A stretch of DNA of 64,000 nt from Hansfordia pulvinata. Taxonomy: Eukaryota > Ascomycota > Sordariomycetes > Xylariales. The DNA lies in contig BJKQ01000003.1 in assembly GCA_006538405.1 (NCBI GenBank), positions 992,001 to 1,056,000 on the forward strand, in the 5' to 3' direction. Position numbers and translations under genes: made by a program. Under the pieces are notes generated by a model that saw nothing but the letters and a program-made list of their open reading frames with translations, was not told the DNA's origin and made no database searches. Positions within the stretch are counted from its first letter, which is position 1. The number at the start of each line of letters is the position of its first letter. This document shows positions 11,859 to 22,405 of the stretch, piece after piece.

Positions 11859-12179
11859 CTACGCCTCCAGCGAGGCCGAGTTGCACGTGTCGAAGCCGGC
11901 GCAGCGGCCGGTCCACTCGTTGACCTCGTACTGGGTCCCGAGCGAGCCGGCGCAGGTGTTGGCCGAGTAGACCCGGACGTGGCCGATGTCGCCGTGGCCG
12001 GTGATCATCATCGAGCTGAACCCCTCCGACGTCGGCATGCAGGTCAGGCCGTCGATGGTCGCCGTGTACCAGAAGTCCTGGCAGTTGTTGTCGTGGTACA
12101 GGTTCATGGTGACCCCGCTGGCGACGGCGGCGTTGGCGGCGAGCAGCGCGGCCGCGACGATGTTGGTGAGCGAGTGCAT
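11859..12179 (-). CDS. Small secreted protein, paralogue A
   Basis: A single exon of 106 residues. It opens with a signal peptide (about residues 1-21) and the mature part has five cysteines (33, 47, 76, 93, 99). It shares with the gene at 14289-14600 the order LYHDNNC / LFHDNGC, GFSSM, G-H-V/I-RVYS, CAGSLGT, EW and an identical 13-residue block GRCAGFDTCNSAS near the C terminus, so the two are paralogues. A TATATAA box lies at 12494-12488 on the minus strand, about 310 bases before the ATG. I do not recognise a family. A secreted apoplastic or cell-wall protein is the likely class. Confidence 0.78.
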   Translation of the reverse strand: MHSLTNIVAAALLAANAAVASGVTMNLYHDNNCQDFWYTATIDGLTCMPTSEGFSSMMITGHGDIGHVRVYSANTCAGSLGTQYEVNEWTGRCAGFDTCNSASLEA

Positions 12180-12487
12180 GGTTGCTGCGGTGCTGGGGAA
12201 GCTGGTGATGGTCTTCTTTTTCTTGACTGGGAGGGTGGATGGTCGGGGTCCTATCGTGGGCCAAGGGGGTTAGAACTTGCGGCCTATCACTTCAGGCCTG
12301 CCGGTGCGAATGTCAGACTCACCCGGAAGACTGCGGCTCGGCCAGAGTTGTGCGAAGCTGTGAAGTCTAGTAGGTATCGAAGATGGAAGAGAAAGGGGGC
12401 TCGGGTGATGAGAGAAGATGGAGGAGGGATGAGCAAGGTTGTTCGGCACAGTGGAAGTGAGAAGACAAAAGTCGAAGGTCTCAACTC

Positions 12488-12494
12488 TTATATA
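12488..12494 (-). promoter_or_regulatory. TATA box of paralogue A
   Basis: TATATAA on the minus strand, about 310 bases upstream of the ATG at 12179. A long leader or a leader intron is implied. Confidence 0.5.
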
Positions 12495-14046
12495 CATCAC
12501 GGCAGACTTCTCCATGGCCGACCTTCCGTCACAACTTCCAAGTCACCGGCCCCAGCGAGACTCGTCCGAAGAGGACCCCCCCAAGCCGCTTACAGACAGA
12601 AGCTACGAGTACACCGACGAGATGTCCGACAGTCCGAGCGGAAGACACGACATGCGTACTCGTAGCCCGGGTCACCGCCGACCAGCAAAGTCGCATCGTC
12701 AACCCACAGACCCTTGGGAGCCCAACTTCCAAGAGTCTGCGGATGCGGTCATGCCCTATCCCCAATCCTTCCATGTCGCCAGTTGCGGTAATTCATCAGG
12801 GGTCGCTCTCCGCGCACACAGTCAACCGTGCTGTGGCGCATGGGCAGCGATGATCTCCCTATAACACGGGCTTTTCCATCTCGGACAGTGCCGGCGAGAA
12901 GCAGAATGATACAGGGTCCTTTGAAGATCGGCGGACTCAGCCCTAGACTAGGCTGGCTTTGGGCATAATCGTCGCTGAATCATCTCGTGTGAATTGCTGG
13001 CCTGGTTGCCAGACCGTCCCGAACCGGAATCTTTGCTGCTTATGGGGCTGCCGTCAAACCGCGGCTGTCCTGCCGCCGGCATATCGTCAGCAACTAGTTA
13101 GAGCTGGCACCGCGTGTGCACGCGTGATACCCAATGACAGATATAGCCTTGGCATCGCGGCACTGCCTCGAGTGGCGACTTGGACGACTAGGTCGGAAAC
13201 CTGTCAGATCGGCACTCATCTGGCTTAGCAACCAATGAGCACACACCTGAGAACGTCGTCGACGGCTGTCCAATCTGGGATTTTTGTCCCTTTTCAGACG
13301 CGCGATGACTCGACCAGACGCGTGATGATTCAACAAATGAGAGCAGAAACACCAGGTTCAACACGAGCGTGCAGGAGTCTTGAAGGCTGAGTCCCTCGGC
13401 AGCTTCGACGGCCCCCACTGACTGTCGCGTCGGAGCACGGAGTATGCAGATGGTTGGGATCGGCGGCGCCCCTTGCGAGTATATGAGTAGCTTGACCCAA
13501 GAGAGCTGACCCGGAAAGGGAGTATTTCCTCTTTTGGGAGACCGCTCAGCCTTGACCCGACAAAGAGACACGCTTCTCATCTTAAATCCGCGACGCCCAT
13601 GACCGGATAGTCCGCGACGCGCATGACCGAATAGTCCGACGAGCATTCACAAGCGAGCTACCCGAAGAACTTTTGCGCGCCTCCATCGGGCGAGCCTTCG
13701 TGCCACTTTCAGGGGGTGGCCGCGGGCACGGAAATAGGGGGGGCATCACGGGGACTGGGCCCGATGGGATGGATCAGCTTACTGACCGGCTACTCCGGCC
13801 GAACGGTCAAGATGACTTTTGGGTTTTTGTGTCCGATCGCGTGGCACGGGGACAGAGAGGGGCGAGAGTGCCAGAACAGGCAGATCTTCTGTGTTGAGAT
13901 ACGGAGATGAAGGGTCGGTCACCCGTGCTATTCGAGTGCGAATGTGTTCAGGATTCTGGAGGTTGTTGAGACACAGTGTGGTTCGTAAGCTGCAGGTCAT
14001 GCATCCCCATGGGAGATGAAGTTTATGGAAGATGATGGGGAGACGA

Positions 14047-14052
14047 TATAAA
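14047..14052 (+). promoter_or_regulatory. TATA box of paralogue B
   Basis: TATAAA at 14047-14052 is followed by a CT-rich leader (about 14085-14160) and a CA microsatellite before the ATG at 14289. An out-of-frame ATG at 14057 probably precedes the transcription start. Confidence 0.6.
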
Positions 14053-14220
14053 GCCCATGGCTGTCTCGTTTGATAACAGATCTTTTCCTCATCACTCCTC
14101 TCCTCTCAAGCCAAGCCACTCGAACAATCCCATCATCAATATCCAGACTCTTCAAACTCTACCTCGTCATCTTCTCTCAAGCTCTGCCCACTCGGGACTT
14201 GAAAAACTGCATCCTTCCCT

Positions 14221-14241
14221 ACACACACACACACACACACC
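14221..14241 (+). repeat. CA dinucleotide repeat in 5' leader
   Basis: About ten AC/CA units lie in the presumed 5' untranslated leader of the secreted protein gene that starts at 14289. Confidence 0.85.
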
Positions 14242-14288
14242 AGTCCTTCCGTCAACGATCAACACACAAAATCCACACCCCGCCCAAC

Positions 14289-14600
14289 ATGCACGCCTCG
14301 TCCCTGCTCACCTACGTTTCGCTGGCCGCCACCGTCGCCGCCAACGCGTACGAGGTCATGCTGTTCCACGACAACGGGTGCACCGACTTTATGGAGAACC
14401 GCACGATCAACTACCTGAGCTGCACGAGCCCCGAGACGGGCTTCAGCAGCATGCTGTTCCCCAGCCCTGAGTCGGGCCACATCCGCGTCTACTCGGGCAA
14501 CGCCTGCGCGGGCTCGCTGGGCACCGAGTACTCCATCACCGAGTGGCAGGGCCGCTGCGCCGGCTTCGACACGTGCAACTCGGCCAGCTTCGAGGTCTAA
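14289..14600 (+). CDS. Small secreted protein, paralogue B
   Basis: A single exon of 103 residues with a signal peptide (about 1-20) and five cysteines (31, 45, 73, 90, 96) placed as in the paralogue at 11859-12179. The block GRCAGFDTCNSAS is identical in both, and IRVYSG, CAGSLGTE and TEW are near-identical; the N-terminal third is more diverged. A sequon NRT is present. The ATG at 14289 is chosen because it starts the signal peptide; the frame extends upstream without an ATG. A TATA box and a CT-rich leader lie just upstream. Function is unknown; it is probably an extracellular protein with two or more disulfides. Confidence 0.8.
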   Translation: MHASSLLTYVSLAATVAANAYEVMLFHDNGCTDFMENRTINYLSCTSPETGFSSMLFPSPESGHIRVYSGNACAGSLGTEYSITEWQGRCAGFDTCNSASFEV

Positions 14601-15944
14601 TGGGCTTTTCTTCTTTGTTTTCTCCGTTTTCTTTTCTCTTTAAAGGCAACAAGTTTGGAGGAGGATAGCAGAGGGGGTTATCGATAATACATCGTTTTGG
14701 AGGACGGCTAATTCTTCTTTGAATTTCCTGGGTCGTCGGCGGTTGGGTCCCCGGTGGTCAGTCGGGTGACTGTGGGCATTTTCTCATCTTCGCCCTATTC
14801 TGTTATATTCGATTACTATATATTCTTCTTACCCACTTATGTACCTTTTGACGTTCCCCCTGAGTGGGCAATGAGCCGGGGTTCCATCATCTTCTTTTGC
14901 GGTCACCAGAGACCAGTGCGGTGTACAAATGACCAGGTCTTGGACGACGTGATGTGGCACGCGCCTTTCAGGCTGCTACGCTGCCTGCTCGTTACAGCGT
15001 TGGCTTGCCGATCTCTACCTCACCTACCTACGAGTACGTCCTTATGGCCTGTGCTCTCCGTTGATGGGTCCTCGTGCCTCCTCCGCATTTCGGGCTTCAC
15101 CTCAGACTCTCGGGGCCGGCGAAACGGTGCAGGGCTCGGGGGCCCGCCTTGATCTTCCAGAGCCCGCCGGGGTCGTTGCCGCACTTTCGGGAGAGCAGTC
15201 CCGTTTTCGCTCTCTCCTGGCCCTCCCTGTCTGCGTCAGGGATGTAACGACAGCATTCTGTCGTCGTCGTCGTCGTCGTCAGCCTTGCTGAACCATGGCT
15301 GGGCTGACGGGGCGAGTCTCGTATGTACTTACCTGTAGGTCAGGTAAGTAGGTACTAGGCAGGCGTGATCCAGTGCTCGTAAGCACGCGTCCATCGCCAG
15401 GCACTACCTAATCACCTCTCATAGGGGCTTTAGGGGCTGTACTCGTAGGGGCTTCATTACCTCCACTGCTCAGCTGCGTGGCTGTTCCGCCTTAAGATCG
15501 TCGGTCCCCGTGTCGTGCCTGAGGGCCCACAGCGCCGTCGGGGACCACCCACAAGAGTGCCCACCCCATCGCCATAGTGGTGATGTGGTACTCGTTCGGG
15601 TACCCGTCCTTGCCGGCGAGGTGGCTACGAGTACCCAGAAGCGGCAGTCCCAGGCTGAGAAGTCCTCCAGGCGCATTCAACAGTCCGTCAGTCAGTCAGT
15701 CGTTCGGCCCCGCACAAGTGATTGAGCTGTCTTGGGCTACCGGGGAGCAGGAAGACGACGACGACGAGGCACGCGAGGCTCACTCAGCACACCAACACAC
15801 ACGGGCTGGCCGACACGAGCGGATGATCCTTGATTACCACGTACTGCGTAGTGACCTTATACCTGGCGCGCCTGGGGACTTTCAAATTACTTACCCAACG
15901 CACTCGTAAAGGCTTCGGGCGAGGGCCTTCCTACCCGACCTGAT

Positions 15945-15970
15945 ATTACATAAGTTATAACCTATGTAAT
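15945..15970. repeat. 26-bp AT-rich inverted repeat
   Basis: ATTACATA (15945-15952) pairs with TATGTAAT (15963-15970). The inner ten bases also pair except for one position, so 12 of 13 pairs match. It is AT-rich in a GC-rich setting. It may be a remnant of a small inverted-repeat element, a protein-binding site or a terminator-like hairpin. Confidence 0.7.
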
Positions 15971-16219
15971 TGCCTACCTACCTGGGTGAAAACAAATGTA
16001 GGTTATTACCTTAAGGTAGTAGTCTTCTGACTTTGGTTGCGGTTCTTGTCGGCCGAGGGCTCCGCCTCGTTGACACTCAGCAGTGAGGCGGCACACCCGT
16101 CTCTGGTGCAGGTACTCCATCTGCCAGCTCGTAATCTCAAGGCTTCAGGAAGGCCGACCGCAGGCCCACGCAGAGGCTTCTTCGCAGTGAGTTCCATGGG
16201 GACCCGAGGAAATGAAAAC

Positions 16220-16235
16220 TACGAGTATACTCGTA
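16220..16235. repeat. TACGAGTATACTCGTA perfect palindrome
   Basis: A 16-base perfect palindrome made of two inverted TACGAGTA half sites, in intergenic DNA. Confidence 0.85.
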
Positions 16236-16752
16236 TGCTGTCCAGGATCACATCCCGGTCGGCCCCCGGGGCTCGTCAGGGCCCTGGAAAAATACCCGTA
16301 AGCATCCCGGCACCGGCCCCGGGCTCGTCCTGCGTATTTATAGAACGACGTGTCGGATCCTAATAGTCTTCTCCGCGCCCAAGCCAAGCACTGCCGACCT
16401 GTTGCTCGGTGCTGGGCCCCCGTCTTGTCGGGCTCTACTCACCAGCCCTTGCGAGTACGCGTACGATACTCCGTAGACGAGGTGAGGCCGGGATCACATC
16501 ACATCACATCGCTTCGGCGTGTCTCCGGACGGAGCATCAACCGCAGACGACAGACAACCAACCCTTCACTGCCCTATGCGGATGGGTCCCTCGGGCATCT
16601 GAGGAATCCTTCCAGGTTGCCGTTGCCGAAACTCGTCACCGCAACCTGGCAGTCCTGCTACAGATGACGTGAGCTTTGTTTCCTCGGACGACGATCTCGG
16701 GAAGCTGGTGATGCCTGTGCGCGCGCGTGCACCGTCTCGCGATAGACGCGTG

Positions 16753-16758
16753 TATAAA
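16753..16758 (+). promoter_or_regulatory. TATA box
   Basis: TATAAA about 230 bases before the ATG at 16985, followed by a CT-rich leader. Confidence 0.55.
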
Positions 16759-16984
16759 GACAGACAAGCGATCCGGCGAGATCTTGCTATGTTCATGATA
16801 GCAGTCAGGAACACAACTCGGGCCATCATCACCTTACCTCGCCGCTTCCAACTTCTCTCGCCACGCCACACAGTCTCTCTTTCTCCCGTCTCAAGTCTCT
16901 CTCTCTTTCTCGACCTCATCCCCATAGCCCCAGCGCGAATTCTCGCCACCTTCCTCCCCTGATCTCCTCTTCAATAGTCTCAAA

Positions 16985-17420
16985 ATGAAGTTCTCCGTCA
17001 GCAACGCCGCCATCGCCGCCCTGGCCCTGGCCCTGGGCGCCTCGGCCGCGGGGCCCACGCGCACTACCACCAACACCGTCCTGGCCGCCGCGGCGGGGGG
17101 ACGCCGTCGCCCCGGCGGCCGTGGCGCAGCGCTCGGAGGAGCCCGTGGAGACCCTGCAGGTCATCGCGTTGACGACCAAGCTCGAGCACCCGGACAGCGA
17201 TCAGGAGTGCACCATCAGCGACTCGCTCGAGTCGGGCAGCGAATCCCGCACCTACTCGGTCAAGAGCGGCGACACGAGCTGCCACGGGCTGCTCGCGGGC
17301 GACGAGGCCACGGGGCTGGGCTGCCTCGACCACGGCCGCGGCGAGTGCTCCAGCGACCCCCTTGGAGACGTCTCCTCGGGATACCGTGAGTTTTGACCTC
17401 CTGTCGTCACACACATACAC

Positions 17421-17459
<39 letters not shown>

Positions 17460-17647
17460 AGGACACTGGATTTTGCTGACACCGCCCCCCGCAACCCATG
17501 ACAGTCCACACCAACTGTAAGATGCACTACGAGACCGACTGCAGCGACGAGGGCAAGGGCGGCGAGTACGAGCCCGAGGCTCCCGGCGTCATGTCCTGCG
17601 TCAACGCGGACGACGGCAAGAGCTTCCAGGCCTTCTCTTGCTCTTAG
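16985..17647 (+). CDS. Secreted protein with eight cysteines, one frame break
   Basis: Exons 16985-17385 and 17505-17647 are joined over a 119-base intron (GTGAGT donor, ACAG acceptor) that carries a TC microsatellite. The N terminus is a signal peptide (about residues 1-21). The frame breaks in a G6 run at 17095-17100, where one base too many is present relative to the downstream frame. Beyond it the frame encodes a mature domain with eight cysteines, four before the intron and four after, ending with CS before the stop at 17645-17647. About 180 residues in total. The even number of cysteines suggests disulfide pairing. I do not recognise the family. The exon phases fit only if the G-run shift is accepted. 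Confidence 0.65.
17424..17457 (+). repeat. TC dinucleotide repeat in intron
   Basis: About 17 CT units in the intron of the secreted protein gene. They may serve as part of an extended polypyrimidine tract. Confidence 0.85.
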
Positions 17648-18393
17648 GCTTAAAGCCCCCCTCCCCATCCATTTGGTTATGAGCGGGGTCCGCACTCAAT
17701 CCACGGCAGCGGCAGTGGCGTCTCGGTATGGAAGTCCGGAGAGAACTGATCTGTCCAACGAGGTCGATCTCTTTTTTGCTTGGTCTGCCTGCCGTCGAGT
17801 CGAGGTTGGTGCTGGGAAAAGACGGCTTGTTTCTTTGCCTTTTGCTCCCACGTTTTGTTTTCTTCACACTTTAATATGTGCTGGCTCACCTTTTCAAATA
17901 TATCCAAATTATCAATGTATCAATGGTTATTTTCTGCATCTGATCGCGCTGCTTCAGCGGGCCTGGATTTTGCGGCCGGTCGTGTGGCGTATCTGGGCTC
18001 GTGCATATTTTGCTGCCTGTTGCTTAGGGGCCGACGAGTTTTGCCTTGAGAACACGGCTCTTCAATCAAGCTCTGGTGGATGGCAACTTTGCGACCGTTG
18101 GATTGGATACTTAAGACTGGTCGGAATTATCTTTATCCCCTCTTTTCACGGTCGTCTTTTCCGACCGTACCTTACATTGACTCTACGGACAATGAAAGTA
18201 ATATTTCCCGTCCAGAGAACCAGGCTTCATAGAACCACCTGTCGGATATTATAACTTGGTCGCTCAAAGAAGGACCCTACACCACGGCCGCGAAGGTGTC
18301 CTAAAGTATGAGAAACCTTCTGCGCCACAACCACTCGATTATTACCAACTGATATCAAGATGGCGACAGACGGACGCTACCACCGCGTGGCCA
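17648..18393. other. Intergenic region between convergent genes
   Basis: The 3' flanks of the secreted protein gene (plus) and the short-chain dehydrogenase gene (minus). The part from about 17850 to 18250 is less GC-rich than its neighbours. No gene is seen. Confidence 0.55.
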
Positions 18394-19575
18394 TCACATC
18401 AGCCTCCCCGCGTGGATGCCGCCCGTGATGAGAATGTCGTCCGAGGTGTGGTACGCGCTCGCGTCCGACAGCAGGTAGACGACGGGCGCCTTGAGGTCGG
18501 CCCGGTCGCCCACGCGGCGCATCGGCGGCTCGTTGCGCATGATGTCTCCCAGGTGGGGGTACCGCTGGCAGAGGTCGTTGGTCATGTCGGTCAACATGTA
18601 GCTGGGAGGCACACACACGAGTCGTCAGCTTCTCTTTTCAAGTCTTTCTTCTTCCTTGTCTTTGTTCCTTTTTCTTTTTTCTTTCTTTAAGGCAGACCCA
18701 TAAAGGAAGGGACAAAAACATACCCTGGAGAAAGGCTGTTGACGCGGATGCCAAAGGCGGCGAGCTCGACGCCCAGCGCCTTGGCCAGGGACACGACGGC
18801 GCCCTTGCTGGCGCAGTAGTCGCTGGTGGTCTGCCCCTTGCTGGCGACGTGGGCGGCGATGGACGCGATCAGGACCATCGACCCTCCTCCGCCCCGCGGG
18901 TTGGCCTCGGTCGTCGCCCCCTGCCTGACCATCTGCGCCGCGGCGAGCTGCGCCGCGAAGTACGTCCCGTTGACGTTGATGCTCATGCACCGGGCCACCG
19001 ACTCCGGGCTGCGCTGCAGGAACGGCTCGTCGGGGCAGATGCCGGCTGCCGTGATGCTGTCGCGGTTGCGGTTAATTTGTGTGGGGGGGATTTGGAACGA
19101 CGACAGACGGGCAGGTGTGTTGCGGGAGGGGAGGGACTTGAACTCGGACTCGGGCAATACTCACAGGCCATCAATGCGCCCAAAGTCGCGGACAACGTCG
19201 TCGAATGTTGCCTTGAGAGACTCGTAGTCGGTCACGTCGGTTCTTGAAGGGCTCCGGTCAGCCCCCTCACGGGCGAAGGCGGGAAAGGAAAGGCTGAGAA
19301 ATAGGTAGGCTAGTTTTCTTCGGGGCTGGCTCACTTGTAGTACCCGAGCTTCACGCCCGGGTACCTCTTCTCAATCTCGTGATAGTGCTCGTGCGGCTTC
19401 TCGGCCACGTCCAGGATGGCCACGTCGCCCCCAGCCTCGGCGACGGCGAGGGCAAAGGCGAGGCCCAACCCCGCGCGCCTCCCGTGATCACGGTGGTCCG
19501 GCCCTTCATGGACAGCAGATCGTAGATGGAGTGCTTCAGGTAGTTGTTCGTGTCGGGGACGGTGGTGGCCGCCAT
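18394..19575 (-). CDS. Short-chain dehydrogenase/reductase, one frame break
   Basis: Four exons (19575-19335, 19242-19165, 19056-18724, 18601-18394) give about 286 residues with matching phases. One base is missing in a CCCC run at 19469-19472, inside the cofactor-binding TGGARGLG motif (residues 31-38). Other classical SDR marks follow: an NVNGTYF segment (about 134-140), catalytic Ser 172, Tyr 187 and Lys 191 (YCASK), and the C-terminal SDD-ILITGG signature. It probably reduces a sugar, polyol or secondary alcohol with NAD(P)H; many fungal relatives are labelled sorbose or mannitol-type reductases, but the substrate cannot be read from sequence. It diverges from the chitosanase gene. Confidence 0.75.
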
Positions 19576-21198
19576 CCTTGCGAATCTGGGCGGGAGACGA
19601 TGCTGCGGTGGACGATGGCGCCGAGGTCGGTCGGTTCCTGTGTTTCGGCAGTGGTAGCGGTTGGTAGCCGACAGCTGGGCAGCAGCACGGAGGCCCAAGA
19701 GAACATTGGAAGCTCGTTATCACATGGGACTTGTCATGGACCTAATGAGCATCCCCCTCCATCCTATATGTCTTGTGTAGTGTGGCTTGTCCGGTTTCTT
19801 CGATCGCATTTGTGCGGTCTGATTTGCCCTGGCATTTTGCCGTGCCGTTGACGGACACCGCGCACAATCGACGCGACCTCGGAAATCTCGACCCGAACGC
19901 GGGGCTGAACCTTGGACCGTTGGTGCGAGACTACAACACGTACTGTACTGTGAAGCGGGATCGTGGTGCCGGAGAGGGAAGATAAACCAGTGGGTCCCCG
20001 GGGCCGGCTCTCATCGTTGCCGCCCACGGCCCGTCATTTCCACGGCGCCCCCGAACCCCGCACCCTCACAGTGAGCACCCGAGGTAGTCTGGGGCCGGAC
20101 CCCCGCGGGCTTGCAATTCCGCGTCGAGCAGCTCGGGCACGGGCTCACCAACGACGGATGACCGCTGCGTCTTTGGGATCTTGCCTACGCCGCGAGCGAG
20201 GGGACCGTCCGTCCCGCTGACGAGGGCGGCAAGAAGGGGGAGTCTGTCGGCAGAGTGTCAGGTCATTGAGGCATCACTATCGGCAATTAAGACAAGTACC
20301 TGGAGAGGTTCGAACGGAGCCACGACCTTGTCGCTTCTACGCCAAGCTTAATTGATCGATGCCTACGCGTATAGTAATCGGGTAAGTTTCAATCAATGAG
20401 GGAGCAATGTAATTAGCAGGGCTAAAGCCGGTTTGTGCCTTTTACACCGCTGAACCTGACTATTCGTTTTGCGTGTCCAAAGGCTTGTCCGATCTGCAAC
20501 AAGGCTATGGATCCCCGCCTTGCCATTGCGATGGGACTCTACCTAAAGAGGTAGGTAGGTAGGTATGCTCTTCATACTGGTCTCGAGGACCGCTTCGCCT
20601 CGTTTGGACCCATCTCGACGACGGGTCGCACTCTGCCATTGACGTGGGCACTCACTCGCCAGCCTGGTCTTCATCCGGACAGGCTCTTATAGAGCACCTA
20701 TTGTGTTCCCCCGCGAATACAATCCCGAGATTAAGGGGAAGCAGGATGAAAAGCTATCCAGCAGTCCGCCACAGCCAAGCCAAGGAAACGAGCCAAGATG
20801 CGGCTGCGGCAACTCTCAGTGAGCCTGAGCGGCGATCCATGTCCAAACTGCACTTCCGTGGGCTATTATGCCTTCCTGCCAAGGTCGACTTGAGCACACT
20901 AGTTGGCTTCAGTAAGCACCTGAACGCCAAGACACGCTTCCTGTCAGTGGCCATGACCTGGTCCGTCAAGCATCCTGCCCCGCAACTATGTTTCGAATCG
21001 TTTACCTGCCCGGCTTGGATTCGATACCCTGTCAGATACAGCCCTGCTGAAAGCATGCAACGTACACCAAGCGGCGCGATCCCGCTCGACCATAAGAGTG
21101 AGCTTCTGGAAGAAAACCATCCCGGGAATATACACATGTGTCGGTGTCAGGAATTTGTCGATATTCATCAGACCTGTCCAACAGATTCAAAGGGGAAA
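19576..21198. other. Divergent intergenic region (SDR and chitosanase)
   Basis: The 1.6 kb holds the upstream regions of the SDR gene (minus) and the chitosanase gene (plus). An open frame continues upstream from the chitosanase start but lacks any domain, and its nearest ATGs would bury the signal peptide. A TAGGTAGG run occurs at about 20550-20562. Confidence 0.55.
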
Positions 21199-22405
21199 AT
21201 GGAGCTGTCAATTTTGAGGCCCTCGGCCATCACGCTGCTTGTATCGTCCGCTTGGCTGCTCAGATGCAATGCCCAAGTTCCCGACAACGTGGCGGAGTTC
21301 TACGCCGGTGTGAAATGCACATCGAAGCTCGCAGGAGGGTTCGCCAGCTCGAGAGTGAGCCCCAATGGCCAGGCGAATGGTAAGGACACAGAATCGTCAC
21401 CACTCCGGACCTCGGCCTCGGCTAAGAACCGCAACCTTCAGATTGGGCATACTGCGGAGACCAGGAAGGGCTCGTCTACGTCCAAGCCAAGGGCGGCCAG
21501 TTCTCCAACATGGACGTCTGCTGCGACGGGGACCGGTCCAGGCAGCTCAAGGACCGATACTGCACTGGATATTCCACCGACCAGGACGGAACTGCCTTTC
21601 AAGACCAGGTCGCCGAGAAAGGGGTCCCCGGCGTCACCAACTTGGACCCAGACATTCACTCGTACGTGGTGATGGGCAGCACGGGCGCGGTGCCCTTTGA
21701 CCCCAAAGCCTCGGGCATACTGCCTTTGAGCATCGTTCTCGTGACGACTCGCGACAAGATGGTAAGCAGCAGGTCCTGCCCTCGCGCGTGACGACAACCA
21801 ACCGACCGGCTGATGAGACAGGCTTGCGGCGTGTGGGGAGACACGAACGGGGCAGATCAGGGGGGCCAGTCCTTTGTGGGAGAGGCGTCGGCGGCACTCG
21901 CAAAGCTCATGTTTGGCGAGGAAGTCGGGCAGTCCATTGGGTCCGGAGCTGGCCACGACAGCAACGACGGTGAGCATCGACGCGGACAGGCTCCTCGGTA
22001 GAACCCAACGGCAGGGCTAATACCATGCAGTGCTATACATTGCCTTCCAAGGGGAGGACGCGCTTCCCAAGTCCCCGAAATGGGGTGCGCAGAGCAAGGA
22101 AGAGTTTCAATCCAGCATCCAGGCGGACTGTCAGAGAATGGCAAAGAAAGTCAAGCTCGGGACTGCCACAAGCGACGGTGGAAGCTCTTCCACTGCATCA
22201 ACGTCGGCAGCATCAAAGACTACAGGCGAATTGCTACAGGATAACACAGGTAAGTCAGAGCCCTCCAAGCCCACTGTACAGAGTGGTTGTGACAATGGTC
22301 AGGGACTGACACGTTAAAAAAAAAAAAGGCGCTTCTTGCAAGTCATCGTCTGACTGTGCGGGTCGATTAAGTTGTTCGAACGGGAAGTGCGCGGCAATCA
22401 TGTGA
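21199..22405 (+). CDS. Secreted GH75 chitosanase with Cys-rich tail
   Basis: Five exons (21199-21379, 21442-21761, 21822-21969, 22031-22249, 22329-22405) give 314 residues. The ATG at 21199 opens a signal peptide (about 1-25). The core matches fungal chitosanases of glycoside hydrolase family 75, which hydrolyse beta-1,4 bonds in chitosan with inversion: FDPKASGILPLSIV (about 146-159), then GVWGDTNG with Asp 174 and GEAS with Glu 188, the residues proposed as the catalytic pair, then DVLYIAFQGEDALP. A Ser/Thr-rich linker leads to a four-cysteine tail encoded by exon 5 (motif CKSSSDC...CSNGKC). If the last intron (22250-22328) is retained the protein would instead end at 22317 without that tail. 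It likely acts outside the cell on deacetylated chitin. Confidence 0.85.

Larger units (their letters stand above)
12180..14288. other. Shared upstream region of the divergent paralogue pair
   Basis: A 2.1 kb region lies between the two start codons of the divergent secreted-protein paralogues. The minus-side TATA box is at 12494-12488 and the plus-side TATA box at 14047-14052. TACGAGTA-type sites occur near 12604 and 12657. The middle has no recognisable gene. Confidence 0.6.
14601..16984. other. Intergenic region with palindromes
   Basis: No gene is recognised. The region contains a 26-bp AT-rich near-perfect palindrome (15945-15970), the perfect TACGAGTATACTCGTA palindrome (16220-16235), a TCG run near 15261-15279, an ATCAC repeat near 16494-16511, ACCTACCTA-type runs and the TATA box (16753-16758) of the next gene. 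Confidence 0.6.

Noticed and set aside
14057..14470. Upstream ATG frame overlapping paralogue B
   Set aside because: The ATG lies only 5 bases after the TATA box, so it is probably not in the transcript; the protein has no features.
20644..21672. 342-codon open frame over the chitosanase start
   Set aside because: It is the chitosanase exon 1 frame extended upstream and read through the first intron; the signal peptide at 21199 and the splice sites explain the real gene.
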